DNA of 64,000 nucleotides. It comes from Sulfolobus sp. S-194. Lineage in GTDB: Archaea; Thermoproteota; Thermoprotei_A; Sulfolobales; Sulfolobaceae. The stretch's first letter is position 1; the number at the start of each line of letters is the position of its first letter. Shown here one piece after another: positions 1 to 8,628 of this stretch. Location of the stretch: positions 2,011,501-2,075,500 of the forward strand of contig NZ_CP035730.1 of the NCBI RefSeq assembly GCF_012222305.1, read 5' to 3'. Made by a program: the position numbers and the translations under genes. The notes under the pieces were generated by a model, which was not told the DNA's origin, ran no database searches, and worked only from the letters and a program-made list of their open reading frames with translations.

Positions 1-239
1 ATTCACAGTAGAGCAGTGAATTGCCCTCAATCGAATAAGCATTACATCATAATTTATAGATTCTATTAATTCTTTCAATATTACTTTATTTATAGGCTGA
101 TGTATAGCTCGCAACAACCTTATAGTGAATTTTTAAAATTGTTAATATAATCAGAAAATGATGAGAAAAAATCATCTAATCCAAATATAAAAATAATACA
201 GTACAGCAATATTGTGTTGGAAATACCGTTATTTATTTA

Positions 240-515
240 AGCTAACTTTTTTTATTCGCGAGTGTGGCGTTCAGTAATAAACCTTTCGGTCAAACTTCAA
301 GCATAGTATTAGCTAACATTGCCACGTGGGTCCTTTCAACCCACGTGGCGATTCGGGGGGAGGGCTCACCTATTTAGGCTCATAAGGCTTATTATTATAC
401 CAAACACTCCAAACAACCCTTGCCAACCTCCTTGCTAAGGCTGTGTATAACTTTTTACCCTTAAGCCTATACTTATGAGACTCATAAAACTTCAACAAGG
501 TTGGGTTCCTAGAGT
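240..515 (-). mobile_element. IS110-family 3' end remnant
   Basis: On the minus strand this stretch matches the 3' part of the complete IS110 element at 16694-17918. It has the last ~48 codons of the transposase (from YSRNPTLLKF to the stop at 370), then the non-coding right end with the CCACGTGGG hairpin (about 326-350) and the terminal GAACGCCACACTC (about 256-268). Everything upstream in the transposase is missing, so it cannot be active. Bases 1-239 outside it hold nothing I can recognise. Confidence 0.85.
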
Positions 516-750
516 AAATTACTTTGGTTATTGCAGAATCTATAATGTGGCCGACTAACGCACTTACTATTGCTCCCGCTATAGTCTCGACATCTGATTT
601 GCTTAATGAATTACCAGCTACAGTACCTATTATCTTCTCTACGATTATCTCCTCAACCTCTTCTTCACCTAACTTGTCACAAACTGATTTAGCAATTTTA
701 ATGCTCTCATTGTCATCATTAGCCGTATACCTAATGTGTATTTCCCCCAA
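370..750 (-). CDS. Chimeric ORF: unknown small protein fused to IS110 tail
   Basis: The 126-residue frame is a chimera. Residues 1 to about 78 are an unrecognised acidic segment (an EEEVEEIIVEKIIG helix followed by a Gly/Ala/Ile-rich stretch). Residues from about 79 are the C-terminal tail of an IS110 transposase. The join lies at the inner edge of the IS110 remnant, so the fusion is a by-product of transposon decay. The only start in frame is a TTG. A second frame just upstream (about 750-815, reading MNEYIARYIGSKDH) looks coding-like and may be the true 5' part of the original gene, lost by frameshift. Most likely a pseudogene; no function can be assigned. Confidence 0.35.
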   Translation of the reverse strand: MGEIHIRYTANDDNESIKIAKSVCDKLGEEEVEEIIVEKIIGTVAGNSLSKSDVETIAGAIVSALVGHIIDSAITKVIYSRNPTLLKFYESHKYRLKGKKLYTALARRLARVVWSVWYNNKPYEPK

Positions 751-1140
751 TTCTTCTGTGATCCTTAGACCCTATGTATCTGGCAATGTACTCGTTCATA
801 AATGTAAAGTATAACTAATAAAGATTTGACCCACAGTACGGTAATGTGTTTCTCGTCTAAGGCTAAACTTTATGGCTATACGCGGTTAATAGTAGTGGTA
901 TAGAAGTTCGTTTACAAGGAATTCAGATGTTAATTCATCACGGGGTTCAGATTTCATAATATTTAATATCAAGCTCTTGGGCTTTTATGATTTTCATTTT
1001 AAAGCTAGTAATTTACGTTAAACTGCATAGGAGTTCGGCCGTAAAAATCTCAAAAACGTTACTAGAATTATTAAACTTGGTTACTTGGATTTTGGTAACA
1101 TCACGTTTAAGTTTATTAACTAAATAATTAATTCTCACAT
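751..1140. other. Intergenic, no gene recognised
   Basis: About 390 bases without a convincing gene. The first 65 may hold the frameshifted 5' end of the minus-strand gene that ends at 370. The last 40 carry a plausible archaeal promoter for the PaREP1 gene: the AT-rich run GTTTAAGTTTATTAAC at 1105-1120 lies about 20-35 bases before the ATG at 1141, fitting TATA-directed, nearly leaderless transcription. Confidence 0.4.
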
Positions 1141-1620
1141 ATGGAGGAACCGATAAAGAGGGCTGAAGATATGGGGATTAACGTTGAAGACGTGTTAATA
1201 AGTCTTATAAGTAGGAATGACCCTAAAGAAGAGATAAGACTTAGGCTCGAATTAGCTAGGAAATACATGAACGAAGCGGAGGAGTACTTAAAGAAGGGTG
1301 ATGCTGTTCAAGCTTCTGAGAAGGCTTATAAGGTAGCTGAGGAGATTGTCAAAGCCTTAGCTGAGAAGTTCAACCTCGAAGAGTATCAAAAGAGCTTGAG
1401 AGAAGGTAGGTGGTACACTTACCTCCTGGTCTCAGCTTCTAGTAAGCTTTCTCAGAAATTAGGGGATTGGGTATTGTCGGGTTGGGACTCTGGATACTCA
1501 CTTCACGTATGGGGTTTTCATGAGGCAAAGTTAACAGTAAGTGACATTATACCGAGAGTGGAAAAGATAAGAAAGATGCTTGAGGAAAGCGAAAAAGTAC
1601 TCGCTAATGACTTTCATTAA
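1141..1620 (+). CDS. PaREP1 family protein (HEPN-type), copy 1
   Basis: This 159-residue helical protein belongs to the PaREP1/PaREP8 family of crenarchaea, a small-protein family classed with HEPN domains. Visible family features are the helix pair RLELARKYMNEAEEYLKKGD (residues ~32-51), the AxxASEKAYKVAEE helix, the EGRWYTY turn and the C-terminal HVWGFHEAKL segment with conserved histidines. A close paralogue lies in opposite orientation at 9320-9796. Family members are often multi-copy and found with nucleotidyltransferases or in accessory regions; their function is not settled. The ATG has a TATA-like run 20-35 bases upstream. No catalytic Rx4-6H motif is obvious, so RNase activity is not claimed. 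Confidence 0.8.
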   Translation: MEEPIKRAEDMGINVEDVLISLISRNDPKEEIRLRLELARKYMNEAEEYLKKGDAVQASEKAYKVAEEIVKALAEKFNLEEYQKSLREGRWYTYLLVSASSKLSQKLGDWVLSGWDSGYSLHVWGFHEAKLTVSDIIPRVEKIRKMLEESEKVLANDFH

Positions 1621-2183
1621 AATACGAGGAAAGTAAGGGGTCGGACTTTCATTGAGGTTTCATGAATTTGTATTCAACCTCTCGTCCTCATTCCCCCTGT
1701 CTGGCTCCCCACGCCTAGGTAAAGTATTCTTCATATTTTTAATGAAGTTATTTTCATTCTCTAATCAATCTTGGAAAAATTAAAATGTGTAAAGATAGCT
1801 GTGCCTAAGAAAGATAAAGAAGTTACAGAAGACTTAGATGATGTCACGAGTTGGTACTCATATCTTTATAAAGTGAGGTATACCAAAAGGGTATGCAGAT
1901 ATTATGTATTCCATTACATTCACCTATATATGCATGAATCTCTTTATTTATATCGCAGTTCTCTTTTGAAAGATTATAAAAACTCTTCCATTTCCGTCTA
2001 AAATTTTGTATTTGTTTCTATTTTCTCTAACCATTATTGTAGGATCATTTGCCAATTTGCCTCTTTTACTACAATATTTCTTTTCCATCCTTACAAATTT
2101 TCCCTTTTATTTCTTCATATTGGCTGAAACATTTACGTTCGATATAAAGAGTAAATTAGCTTTGAATATATTTATAAGAGATT
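1621..2183. other. Intergenic, no confident gene
   Basis: About 560 bases between the convergent PaREP1 and TOPRIM-like genes. A TTG-started frame at 1771-2001 begins with a charged Lys/Asp-rich segment but decays into low-complexity Tyr/Leu/Ser sequence and has no recognisable domain. I treat it as chance or a fragment. Confidence 0.4.
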
Positions 2184-2798
2184 TCATGTTTTTATGGTAG
2201 TAAGATCTTCTAAGATAATGGCTATTACTCTGAATAACTGATCATAAGTCTTTTCAATGCACGATTCTTTTGCCTCCTTTTGTATATGATTAAGTATTTC
2301 CTTGTATTTTCTACAACATCCTTCCCCTCTAAACTTACTTACATCTTTATTGCAAATTTTTATCAGAATAAAATCTTCAATACAACAATAAAAGCCTAGA
2401 AATACAAAATATATGAAAAATTTCTTATCTCCTACATTGCACATTAACCTATAAACATCAAAGTCTTCTCTGATCTTTTGTATAGAGGAAATTAGAATTC
2501 CGTACTTACTTGCATATCTACTAATACAGCTCTCGTAGTCTGAAGTGCAGTGCTCTTTGTCAATAAATATGATATAACTTAAAGAAAATCTTGTAACGTC
2601 ATCTTTAATGAATTTTAACACTCCATCAATTCCAGTATTTATAGTTCTCCCTTTACCTTTTCTACCGCTTTCTGGGATAAATAATGAGGTTTCGCAATAT
2701 TTATCCTTATTTCTTTCCAATGTGTTCATAATAATAGATCTCTCAAACTGCCCATCTCCAAAAACTACCTGAATATTAGCTTTCTCAGAGAACTTCAC
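2184..2798 (-). CDS. Small TOPRIM-like protein paired with AAA ATPase
   Basis: This 204-residue protein has the layout of a minimal TOPRIM fold. A hydrophobic strand enters a Gly-rich acidic turn, VVFGDGQFER (residues 11-20, E19 in the place of the TOPRIM glutamate). Later another strand ends in the acidic motif FIDKEH (D80, E82), matching the TOPRIM DxD position. A cysteine-rich C-terminal half (GEGCCRKYKE) is unusual. Its start overlaps the stop of the upstream ATPase gene by 14 bases, so the two are translationally coupled. ATPase plus TOPRIM is the architecture of OLD nucleases and of the PARIS pair AriA/AriB (DUF4435). The relation to those is inference from motifs and order, not a demonstrated match. 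Confidence 0.55.
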   Translation of the reverse strand: MKFSEKANIQVVFGDGQFERSIIMNTLERNKDKYCETSLFIPESGRKGKGRTINTGIDGVLKFIKDDVTRFSLSYIIFIDKEHCTSDYESCISRYASKYGILISSIQKIREDFDVYRLMCNVGDKKFFIYFVFLGFYCCIEDFILIKICNKDVSKFRGEGCCRKYKEILNHIQKEAKESCIEKTYDQLFRVIAIILEDLTTIKT

Positions 2799-4170
2799 TA
2801 GATAATTTAAGTGCTGTATATCTTAAATCTTCGTAATCCATTCTGTTTAAAACCTCTTCCGAAGTTAAAACCTCATACTTACCGTCGTTAATTAGTATAA
2901 ACCTAACGTTATCTGACCTCTTTTCAGCCAAATACGCGTAAACGTCACTACTTTGTGTTGTAATTAATATTAAATCCACGTCCAGTCTTAACAAGAAGTC
3001 GTAAAATTGCTTAAGCAGTTCCGGATGTAATGCAAAGCTTTCTAAGTCGTCAATAAGGATAATCTTAGGTTGGTAAATAACATATGACAGTATGAAATTT
3101 AGCAAGCTCTTGTATCCGTAACCTAACTCGTTAATTGAAACGTCTGTCTTATCATTAAATAAAACTCTGATTTCATTTCTCGCCGATAAATAAACGTAGA
3201 AGATATTAGGATCGAACTTATTCATTAGGTCGGTAACTTTACGTAATATTGATTGGTCAAAATTTACTGTGGAGTTCTCACGAGGATATATTAAAAGCAC
3301 TTTAGCGTCTTTGTTTCTTCTTGACGAGACATCTGAAAACTCGACTGTGTAATACTCACCGTTTAAATACAATTCTGTTTCCGCGATTTGATTAGACACA
3401 CTACCCCTGAACTCCTTTATTTTGTTTGCATTATTAGGATCAAGCATGGCTATTGCTTCTAACACGCTCGTCTTCCCTACATTATTCTTGCCTAAAATTA
3501 CACCGATTTTGAAATTAGGTAAGACCATCTTAAAGTCTTTCAGCTTCCTATGATTCCTTATCCTAATACCTATGCCTAACTTACTAAGCTTTTCTGGTAA
3601 GGATAAAACGTATTTAGCATTAACGTAGGGGGAATCGTAAACTCTTACAAATTCCCCTCTCCCGTATTTATATATCCAAGTTGAGTAGAGTATTCCTCCA
3701 CCTTGTTTTACTATGCTAATCGGTACAAGTGACTGATTAGCTCCCACCGGTCTCCAGGATTCCTTTGGGTCGTATTCTAGCATTTCACCTACAATACTGT
3801 TTTCGCTTTTCTCAGACACTGGCCTGTGTTCAAGGTTTTCAGGTATAAAGGGGAAGGGATTTCCTTTGCTGAATATCTCTTCTTTTACGCCGTTCTTATC
3901 TACGTAATAGAAAGGAATATCTCCTACCCAAATTACCGTACCTCCTCTTTCCATGAATTTGAAAATTTCTGTTTCACTTACTGGTCTGTTAGGATAATCG
4001 TACAAGCTGTAAGGTATAACATCAGTTCCGAAAATTAGGAAAGATCCTTCCCCATGCGAGCTAACCCAATTGACTACTGAGTTATAATCAAGAATAGGAT
4101 ATTTCGAATTGTACTTACAGATTTCTTCCGTCCAACTATATACTTTACCGCAGTATACTGCTATCTCCAT
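2785..4170 (-). CDS. AAA/ABC-type ATPase with N-terminal amidotransferase-like domain
   Basis: This is a 461-residue protein. Residues from about 205 form an OLD/RecF-like ATPase of the AAA_15/AAA_21 type: Walker A GKNNVGKTS (227-235), a signature-like NELGYGYKSLLN, Walker B IILIDDLESFALHPELL and a switch-like LILITTQSSDV. Residues 1 to about 190 look like a separate alpha/beta domain: SFLIFGTDVIPYS, then GGTVIWVGDIPFYY (76-89), typical of class-I-amidotransferase/ThuA-like folds but without a visible catalytic Cys-His-Glu set. It heads a two-gene unit with the TOPRIM-like protein. The partner and fold suggest nucleic-acid sensing coupled to cleavage, probably against phage or plasmids (inference). 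The N-terminal fusion is the odd part. Confidence 0.65.
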   Translation of the reverse strand: MEIAVYCGKVYSWTEEICKYNSKYPILDYNSVVNWVSSHGEGSFLIFGTDVIPYSLYDYPNRPVSETEIFKFMERGGTVIWVGDIPFYYVDKNGVKEEIFSKGNPFPFIPENLEHRPVSEKSENSIVGEMLEYDPKESWRPVGANQSLVPISIVKQGGGILYSTWIYKYGRGEFVRVYDSPYVNAKYVLSLPEKLSKLGIGIRIRNHRKLKDFKMVLPNFKIGVILGKNNVGKTSVLEAIAMLDPNNANKIKEFRGSVSNQIAETELYLNGEYYTVEFSDVSSRRNKDAKVLLIYPRENSTVNFDQSILRKVTDLMNKFDPNIFYVYLSARNEIRVLFNDKTDVSINELGYGYKSLLNFILSYVIYQPKIILIDDLESFALHPELLKQFYDFLLRLDVDLILITTQSSDVYAYLAEKRSDNVRFILINDGKYEVLTSEEVLNRMDYEDLRYTALKLSSEVL

Positions 4171-4361
4171 AACAATAATCTCAGAGATCGGTGTAAAAAG
4201 CTTTTAAGAGATGGAGCGTTGATAACTTATGGACACACTTGATTACACTTTAATCAACGCTAGATACTCCCTTAACTAGGTTGAAGAGGGTTTTGGATAA
4301 AGTAAAGGGATAGAAATCCGAAGCAAGAGTTAAGGGTGTTTTGCTACTATTTTAGATAGCC

Positions 4362-5594
4362 TTATAAAGGATATATCTTATCGATCAGCCTACTGCAGGG
4401 TGAAGATATCATAGCGATAATAACGTCAATGTTACATCTTACTAGCCTTCCGTTTTGGAATTCGCACCATTGTAAAGTGTTATTAGGATCAAAAAATACT
4501 AATCTAGTTAGCTTAGCTGGACAGTCTATGATTATTGAATAATCGTGGTTTGGATACTTTACTCCTCCACGATCCAAATGTACGCTAAATTCTGGTATTA
4601 TATACCGCATTTTCAGACTAGGCGTAAATCTAGAAATCTTAGCGCCCATTTGTACTAATTGACTTATATGGTATCTTCCATTTAACGGATTTTTAGGCAA
4701 AGATACCTTCGGTAATTTGTTAATTAAATTCATAACAATGTCGTCATTCAAATAAGGATTACCCATTGGGATGCTTTCACTCAAAATTTTACTATTTTTA
4801 TTATCGTTTATATCAACTTTTATGGAATTGCCTATACCGTATACCTCCCCATAATAATAAGGGAGTAAGCTATCCTTGTATTTCTCAACTTGAGAAATAG
4901 CTGTCTTATCATAGTATGATTTAAATTCAAGAACTAAAAAGGAATATTCGCAATCTAGTAACTGTTCGTTATCACAGCTCGTAATGTATATTGCGAGATC
5001 TGGTTTAACTATACCTAACCCCTCAAGATTTATTGAACTACACTCTGAAATTGCACAAAAACCGTTTTTATTTAAAATTCTCACGAATTCTGCTCTTAAA
5101 AATCTCTCATAAGTTGGTGAGGCAAATATCTTATTTATAACAGCACTTCTAGGAATGGTAAAATTAAGAGTTACTGAGAGGGATTGAGGAAGAAAAACTG
5201 AGAAGAAGTAATTAAATAGTTCACCATAAGATTGAAAGGAGCTACTAAATACTTCATTATTACCGTGGTATATTTCAAGACGAATAAAATTAGTCAAATC
5301 AACGCATACAGTATAATAAGGATTTACAATACTAGCATATTCAAATGCTTGCTTACATATTTTAGTATGAGAACTTGATTTTAGCTCATTTTTGAATTCA
5401 AATAGGAAGAGAGGACTACAGTACCCATTGTTACATATATAAGTAACTAAGTCAGCCCTTTGATTTTTATTCCCTACTAGCATTTCGGGGATATTTATAC
5501 TATCTATACCTCTTCTCTTAAGGTATTCCACTATTTCTGCATACCACTGATCTCTTATCTCTCCCTCACTTATAAAATGTAAATATCTAACCAT
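4362..5594 (-). CDS. Tandem PD-(D/E)XK nuclease-like protein
   Basis: This 410-residue protein carries two complete PD-(D/E)XK motif sets. The first has D48 in RADLVTY, E66-x-K68 in LFLFEFKNEL and the helix Q82xxxY86. The second has D199 in VKPDLAIY, E223-x-K225 in LVLEFKSYYD and Q235xxKY239. The Q-x3-Y helix is typical of RecB-like and HsdR-N-type nucleases. The C-terminal ~150 residues are unassigned. The gene is transcribed away from a protein kinase gene with only 35 bases between start codons, implying joint regulation. Two intact active sites in one chain could mean double-strand cleavage by one polypeptide. I infer a defence or restriction-like role; I recognise no named family. Confidence 0.65.
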   Translation of the reverse strand: MVRYLHFISEGEIRDQWYAEIVEYLKRRGIDSINIPEMLVGNKNQRADLVTYICNNGYCSPLFLFEFKNELKSSSHTKICKQAFEYASIVNPYYTVCVDLTNFIRLEIYHGNNEVFSSSFQSYGELFNYFFSVFLPQSLSVTLNFTIPRSAVINKIFASPTYERFLRAEFVRILNKNGFCAISECSSINLEGLGIVKPDLAIYITSCDNEQLLDCEYSFLVLEFKSYYDKTAISQVEKYKDSLLPYYYGEVYGIGNSIKVDINDNKNSKILSESIPMGNPYLNDDIVMNLINKLPKVSLPKNPLNGRYHISQLVQMGAKISRFTPSLKMRYIIPEFSVHLDRGGVKYPNHDYSIIIDCPAKLTRLVFFDPNNTLQWCEFQNGRLVRCNIDVIIAMISSPCSRLIDKIYPL

Positions 5595-5629
5595 GTAAGT
5601 TTTTTAAGAGTTTTATTTAATAAATTTTT
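5595..5629. promoter_or_regulatory. 35-bp divergent promoter, nuclease / kinase
   Basis: Only 35 bases separate the start codons of the tandem nuclease (minus, ATG at 5594) and the kinase (plus, ATG at 5630). The gap is AT-rich, with GTTTTTTAAGAG toward its left side and TTTATTTAATAAATTTTT toward its right. Either can act as an archaeal TATA box in one direction, so both transcripts would be leaderless and the two promoters would overlap. Confidence 0.5.
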
Positions 5630-7096
5630 ATGGCTATTTATGTTTATATTGTCGGTAAAGTGCAACTTTCAAATCCTCCACTTTTAACTCCCTATGTCCA
5701 GATAACAACAGATCATTTTGATGTTAATAATAAGTATTTACAGTGCGAATTAATGCTAATTGATGAAAAATTAAATGTAGAAACAACTTTCACTACTTGT
5801 TTGACAATTAGGGAAACAGATTCGGTAAAGGTTCTCATAAAGGAGCTTGATCCTAAAATTACTTCAAAACTTTTATCTCAAGCCACATTTATTGCAATAA
5901 TAAGGAGCATAAGCATATTTATAACAAATGAATTGAATTTATCAGATATAAAGCAGTCATTGATGTATTTCAATAATAATACTTTAATATATCATTACGG
6001 GATTGATTACTATATATTGAAATATTCTAATTCTATAGGTCCAATAGATTTACAAACTGCTATTAAATTATTGAATTATGTTATGACAAAAAATTCTTAT
6101 GAACTTTCTAAGAATGCTGAATTTTTAAATATAATTCAGACGTTATTTATCAGCCAAACCAGCCCTTCAACCATTCAAGGTAATGTTTGGGTAGGTAGAA
6201 CAATATATGGTTATAAATTACTTGAGAAGATAGGTGAGGGTGGGAATTCTACGGTGTATAAGGTTGAATATAAGAACTCGCTTTACGCAATGAAAATTTA
6301 TAAGATTTTACCACCTTCTCCTACTCAAAGTATTACTGTGCAAGCGATCAGAATATATAAAGATATATATGACGAGTCATCAAATCTAATAGCACTTTCT
6401 GATAAGTCTAAAAATCTGGTAAAGATCTTTGCAATTTACGTAGACTTGAATAGAATAAAAATGAGGTATGCTGGCGATTTAACGGTATATCTTGACTACC
6501 CACCAGTAATAGTCATGGAATACATGGAAGGAGGTGATATATGGCAAATAGTTAAGGATCAATTGATTTACTCAACTCATTGGGAAAAGGTTGTCGCTAA
6601 AATAGGCCTTGAGATAGCAAACGCCTTAGAGGTAATTCATAATAGCGGATACGTCCACCTAGACGTAAAGCCTAGCAATTTCTTGCTCTCTAAGAAGGTT
6701 AATGTAAATACTGCAGAAGAACTTTTGAATTTACTTAACTCTGGTCAACTAGTCGTAAAGTTAGGGGATTTAGGTTCCGCTAGAAAGATTGGAGAGAGCA
6801 TATTACAATTAACACCAGCATACGCACCACCAGAGCAATTTGATGTAACAAGTAAAGCAGATCCTAGCATGGACGTGTTCTCCCTTGGTGCATCATTATA
6901 TGCGATATATAAGGGCATAAAGGGCTTTAATCCGACTAATTTACAAACTAAGAAGTATGAAAGATATTATCAAGAAGTCTTAAATAAGGTTGCTTCACCA
7001 TTTGAGAAGTACTTGTTAAAAATGACTTCTCCAAATCCGAAAGATAGACCTACAATAGATAATGTTAGAAATGAATTAACAAACTTTTTGATTTAA
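5630..7096 (+). CDS. Eukaryotic-like Ser/Thr protein kinase
   Basis: The 488-residue chain has an unassigned N-terminal ~185 residues and a C-terminal protein kinase domain. Kinase landmarks are the glycine-rich loop IGEGGNSTVYK (201-211), the ATP-binding lysine in YAMKIY (K222), the catalytic loop HLDVKPSN (D345, K347, N350), the metal-binding D380 in GDLG (DLG instead of DFG), the APE-like YAPPEQF (398-404) and D415 in DVFSLG. All catalytic residues are present, so it should be active. No membrane segment is seen. Pairing with a nuclease gene across a 35-bp divergent promoter suggests that phosphorylation controls the nuclease or responds to the same signal (inference). The N-terminal domain may be the sensor. 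Confidence 0.85.
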   Translation: MAIYVYIVGKVQLSNPPLLTPYVQITTDHFDVNNKYLQCELMLIDEKLNVETTFTTCLTIRETDSVKVLIKELDPKITSKLLSQATFIAIIRSISIFITNELNLSDIKQSLMYFNNNTLIYHYGIDYYILKYSNSIGPIDLQTAIKLLNYVMTKNSYELSKNAEFLNIIQTLFISQTSPSTIQGNVWVGRTIYGYKLLEKIGEGGNSTVYKVEYKNSLYAMKIYKILPPSPTQSITVQAIRIYKDIYDESSNLIALSDKSKNLVKIFAIYVDLNRIKMRYAGDLTVYLDYPPVIVMEYMEGGDIWQIVKDQLIYSTHWEKVVAKIGLEIANALEVIHNSGYVHLDVKPSNFLLSKKVNVNTAEELLNLLNSGQLVVKLGDLGSARKIGESILQLTPAYAPPEQFDVTSKADPSMDVFSLGASLYAIYKGIKGFNPTNLQTKKYERYYQEVLNKVASPFEKYLLKMTSPNPKDRPTIDNVRNELTNFLI

Positions 7097-7353
7097 TAAA
7101 CTTTTGGTATTGATTTTTATGTTTTTGCTAAAAGCATTAAATCGTATTTTATATTTTGTATCAAAAATCTTACCATAAAATTAGCATAAACCTAAGTAGA
7201 CTTAATGAAAATGTCACGAATATGATTCTTAAATCTCTCAACTTCAGTATGGGAATTTTTTCGCGTAAAAAATGAGATGAATAAAATTCAGAAAAATCTA
7301 ATTCATGCTAATTTTTGTAGAAAATTTTGTATAAGTGAGGGCGGACCTAATCA

Positions 7354-8300
7354 TATGCCTAAGACAAAATGGGTCAAGCAAACCAATAGAGACTTCACCA
7401 GATTTGCCTCAAATTAATCTACTCAACACTCCCTATAATACCTAAACAACTCCTCAAGCTTAAGGCTAGGGGAACATACTTGACAAGACTAGGAAACGAG
7501 GGAAGAAGAACCTTGAACCACATCAATGTTGAAGACATGAGAAAAGCAACCAAGGAATCGGGAAAGAAAGCATCAAGAGAAACTAGGGATAGAAGAGTAA
7601 CAATAGACCTACACTAAATACCACAAGGATAAAACACTATTAAGTAGACCAAATAAGGGAACTAGCCCAAGCAACAATATTAGGAAGAAAAAAAGCCTTC
7701 CTAGAAGTCCTACCAATAACAATAAAGAGAATAGCCGAGGACTTCAAAAAAGTAATACAAGTCCTTAAGTTGGATAAAGAGGGGCTTAGACTCGTCTTTG
7801 CAGATAGGGAGTTTGCTGTAAATGAACAAGTTTCTCTTGGACTTTGTCATAGCTGCTAAGGTTCAAATGTATAGGAAGTATGTGAAGAGGCTTAAGCAAG
7901 TTGATGTTAATTACGCCGGGGTGAGGTATGTTGGTTTCTTGTGTGTGAGGCATGATTCTGGTGCTTATTTAATTGTGCTTAAGAGGGGGGATGGTAAGGT
8001 TGTGGGGTTTTTGGTTAGGGGTGAAAGAGGTGTTCAAGGGGCTGTTGTTTTGGCTGAATAGGGTGGGGTGTTGAGACTGCTTTTCGTTCTTTGGAGGAGT
8101 TTAGGATTAGGAGTAGGAGTTGTGATGTTAGGAAGGAGTTGGTTCTCGTTCTTCTTTCTTATTTTGAATGTTTGGTTTATGATTCGTTCTTGGAGGAGGG
8201 TTAGGTTGTGGGAGTTTTGCGAATTGAAAGGCTTGAGTTATCGCGTAGTTCAAGAGGTAAAAGGGGTAGGGTGTTATCAAGGAAGTGTTTTTCCCTTAAG
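7354..8300 (+). pseudogene. Decayed DDE transposase (IS4/ISH3-like)
   Basis: Transposase-like peptides appear in order but in different frames with internal stops: ELAQATILGRKKAFLEVLP (about 7650-7720), RLVFADREFAVNE (about 7790-7830, the second-Asp region of a DDE domain), KVQMYRKYVKRLKQVDVNYA (7860-7920), FLVRGERG, then AFRSLEEFRIRSRS and VRKELVLVLLSYFECLVYDSF (8090-8210), the usual C-terminus of IS4/ISH3-type enzymes. At least two frameshifts and a stop near 7410 kill the gene. A related but distinct remnant lies at 14985-15989. The 240 bases before it (7097-7353) hold nothing recognisable. The IS name is not assigned. Confidence 0.7.
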
Positions 8301-8480
8301 TCCAGTTGATTCTATGCTTCCTCTTCTGTTAGCGTTGAATAAATTGTATATCTCTAGTATATTCAAGGAAAATATTATTTATTAGCTACAATAGGCCGAA
8401 ATATATGATATTTTATCGTAAATTACTGTGTTAAATTCAATTTATTCTAAATTTTAATTTATCTTGCAATAAAAGAGATT

Positions 8481-8592
8481 CCCATACTGACGTGGGCTGA
8501 AAGGACTCACGTGGCAATCTTAGTTGACACTATGCTTGAAGTATGACCGAAAGGTTTATTACTAAACGCCACACTCAAACATGAAGTAGTGA
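8481..8592 (+). mobile_element. Solo IS110 right end without transposase
   Basis: These bases repeat the non-coding right end of the IS110 elements. The stretch has the hairpin ACGTGGGCTGAAAGGACTCA with flanking CACGTGG, then AATCTTAG, GCTTGAAGTATGACCGAAAG, TTTATTACTAAACGCCACACTC. No transposase codons precede it; the left side joins unrelated AT-rich DNA. It is an orphan end. The same segment in the complete copy follows the transposase stop and is the likely place for a guide (bridge) RNA if this group follows the IS1111-type layout. Confidence 0.75.
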
Positions 8593-8628
8593 AAAATTTA
8601 TATAATGGATAGACTGTCCATATATGCA

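Noticed and set aside
524-814. 96-codon plus-strand frame
   Set aside because: Antisense to the chimeric minus-strand ORF; Ser/Leu-rich composition typical of a shadow frame.
1771-2001. 76-codon frame with TTG start
   Set aside because: Only the first ~30 residues look protein-like, the rest is low-complexity; no domain, no promoter seen.
2006-2200. Hydrophobic 64-codon frame
   Set aside because: Composition reflects AT-rich DNA; overlaps the 3' end of the TOPRIM-like gene on the other strand.
2184-4170. Direct assignment as a PARIS (AriA/AriB) system
   Set aside because: Order and folds are similar, but the ATPase carries an unrelated N-terminal domain and a DUF4435 match cannot be checked here.
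8068-8385. 105-codon frame after the decayed transposase
   Set aside because: It is the wrong frame over transposase codons; the transposase peptide (AFRSLEEFRIRSRS) reads in another frame.
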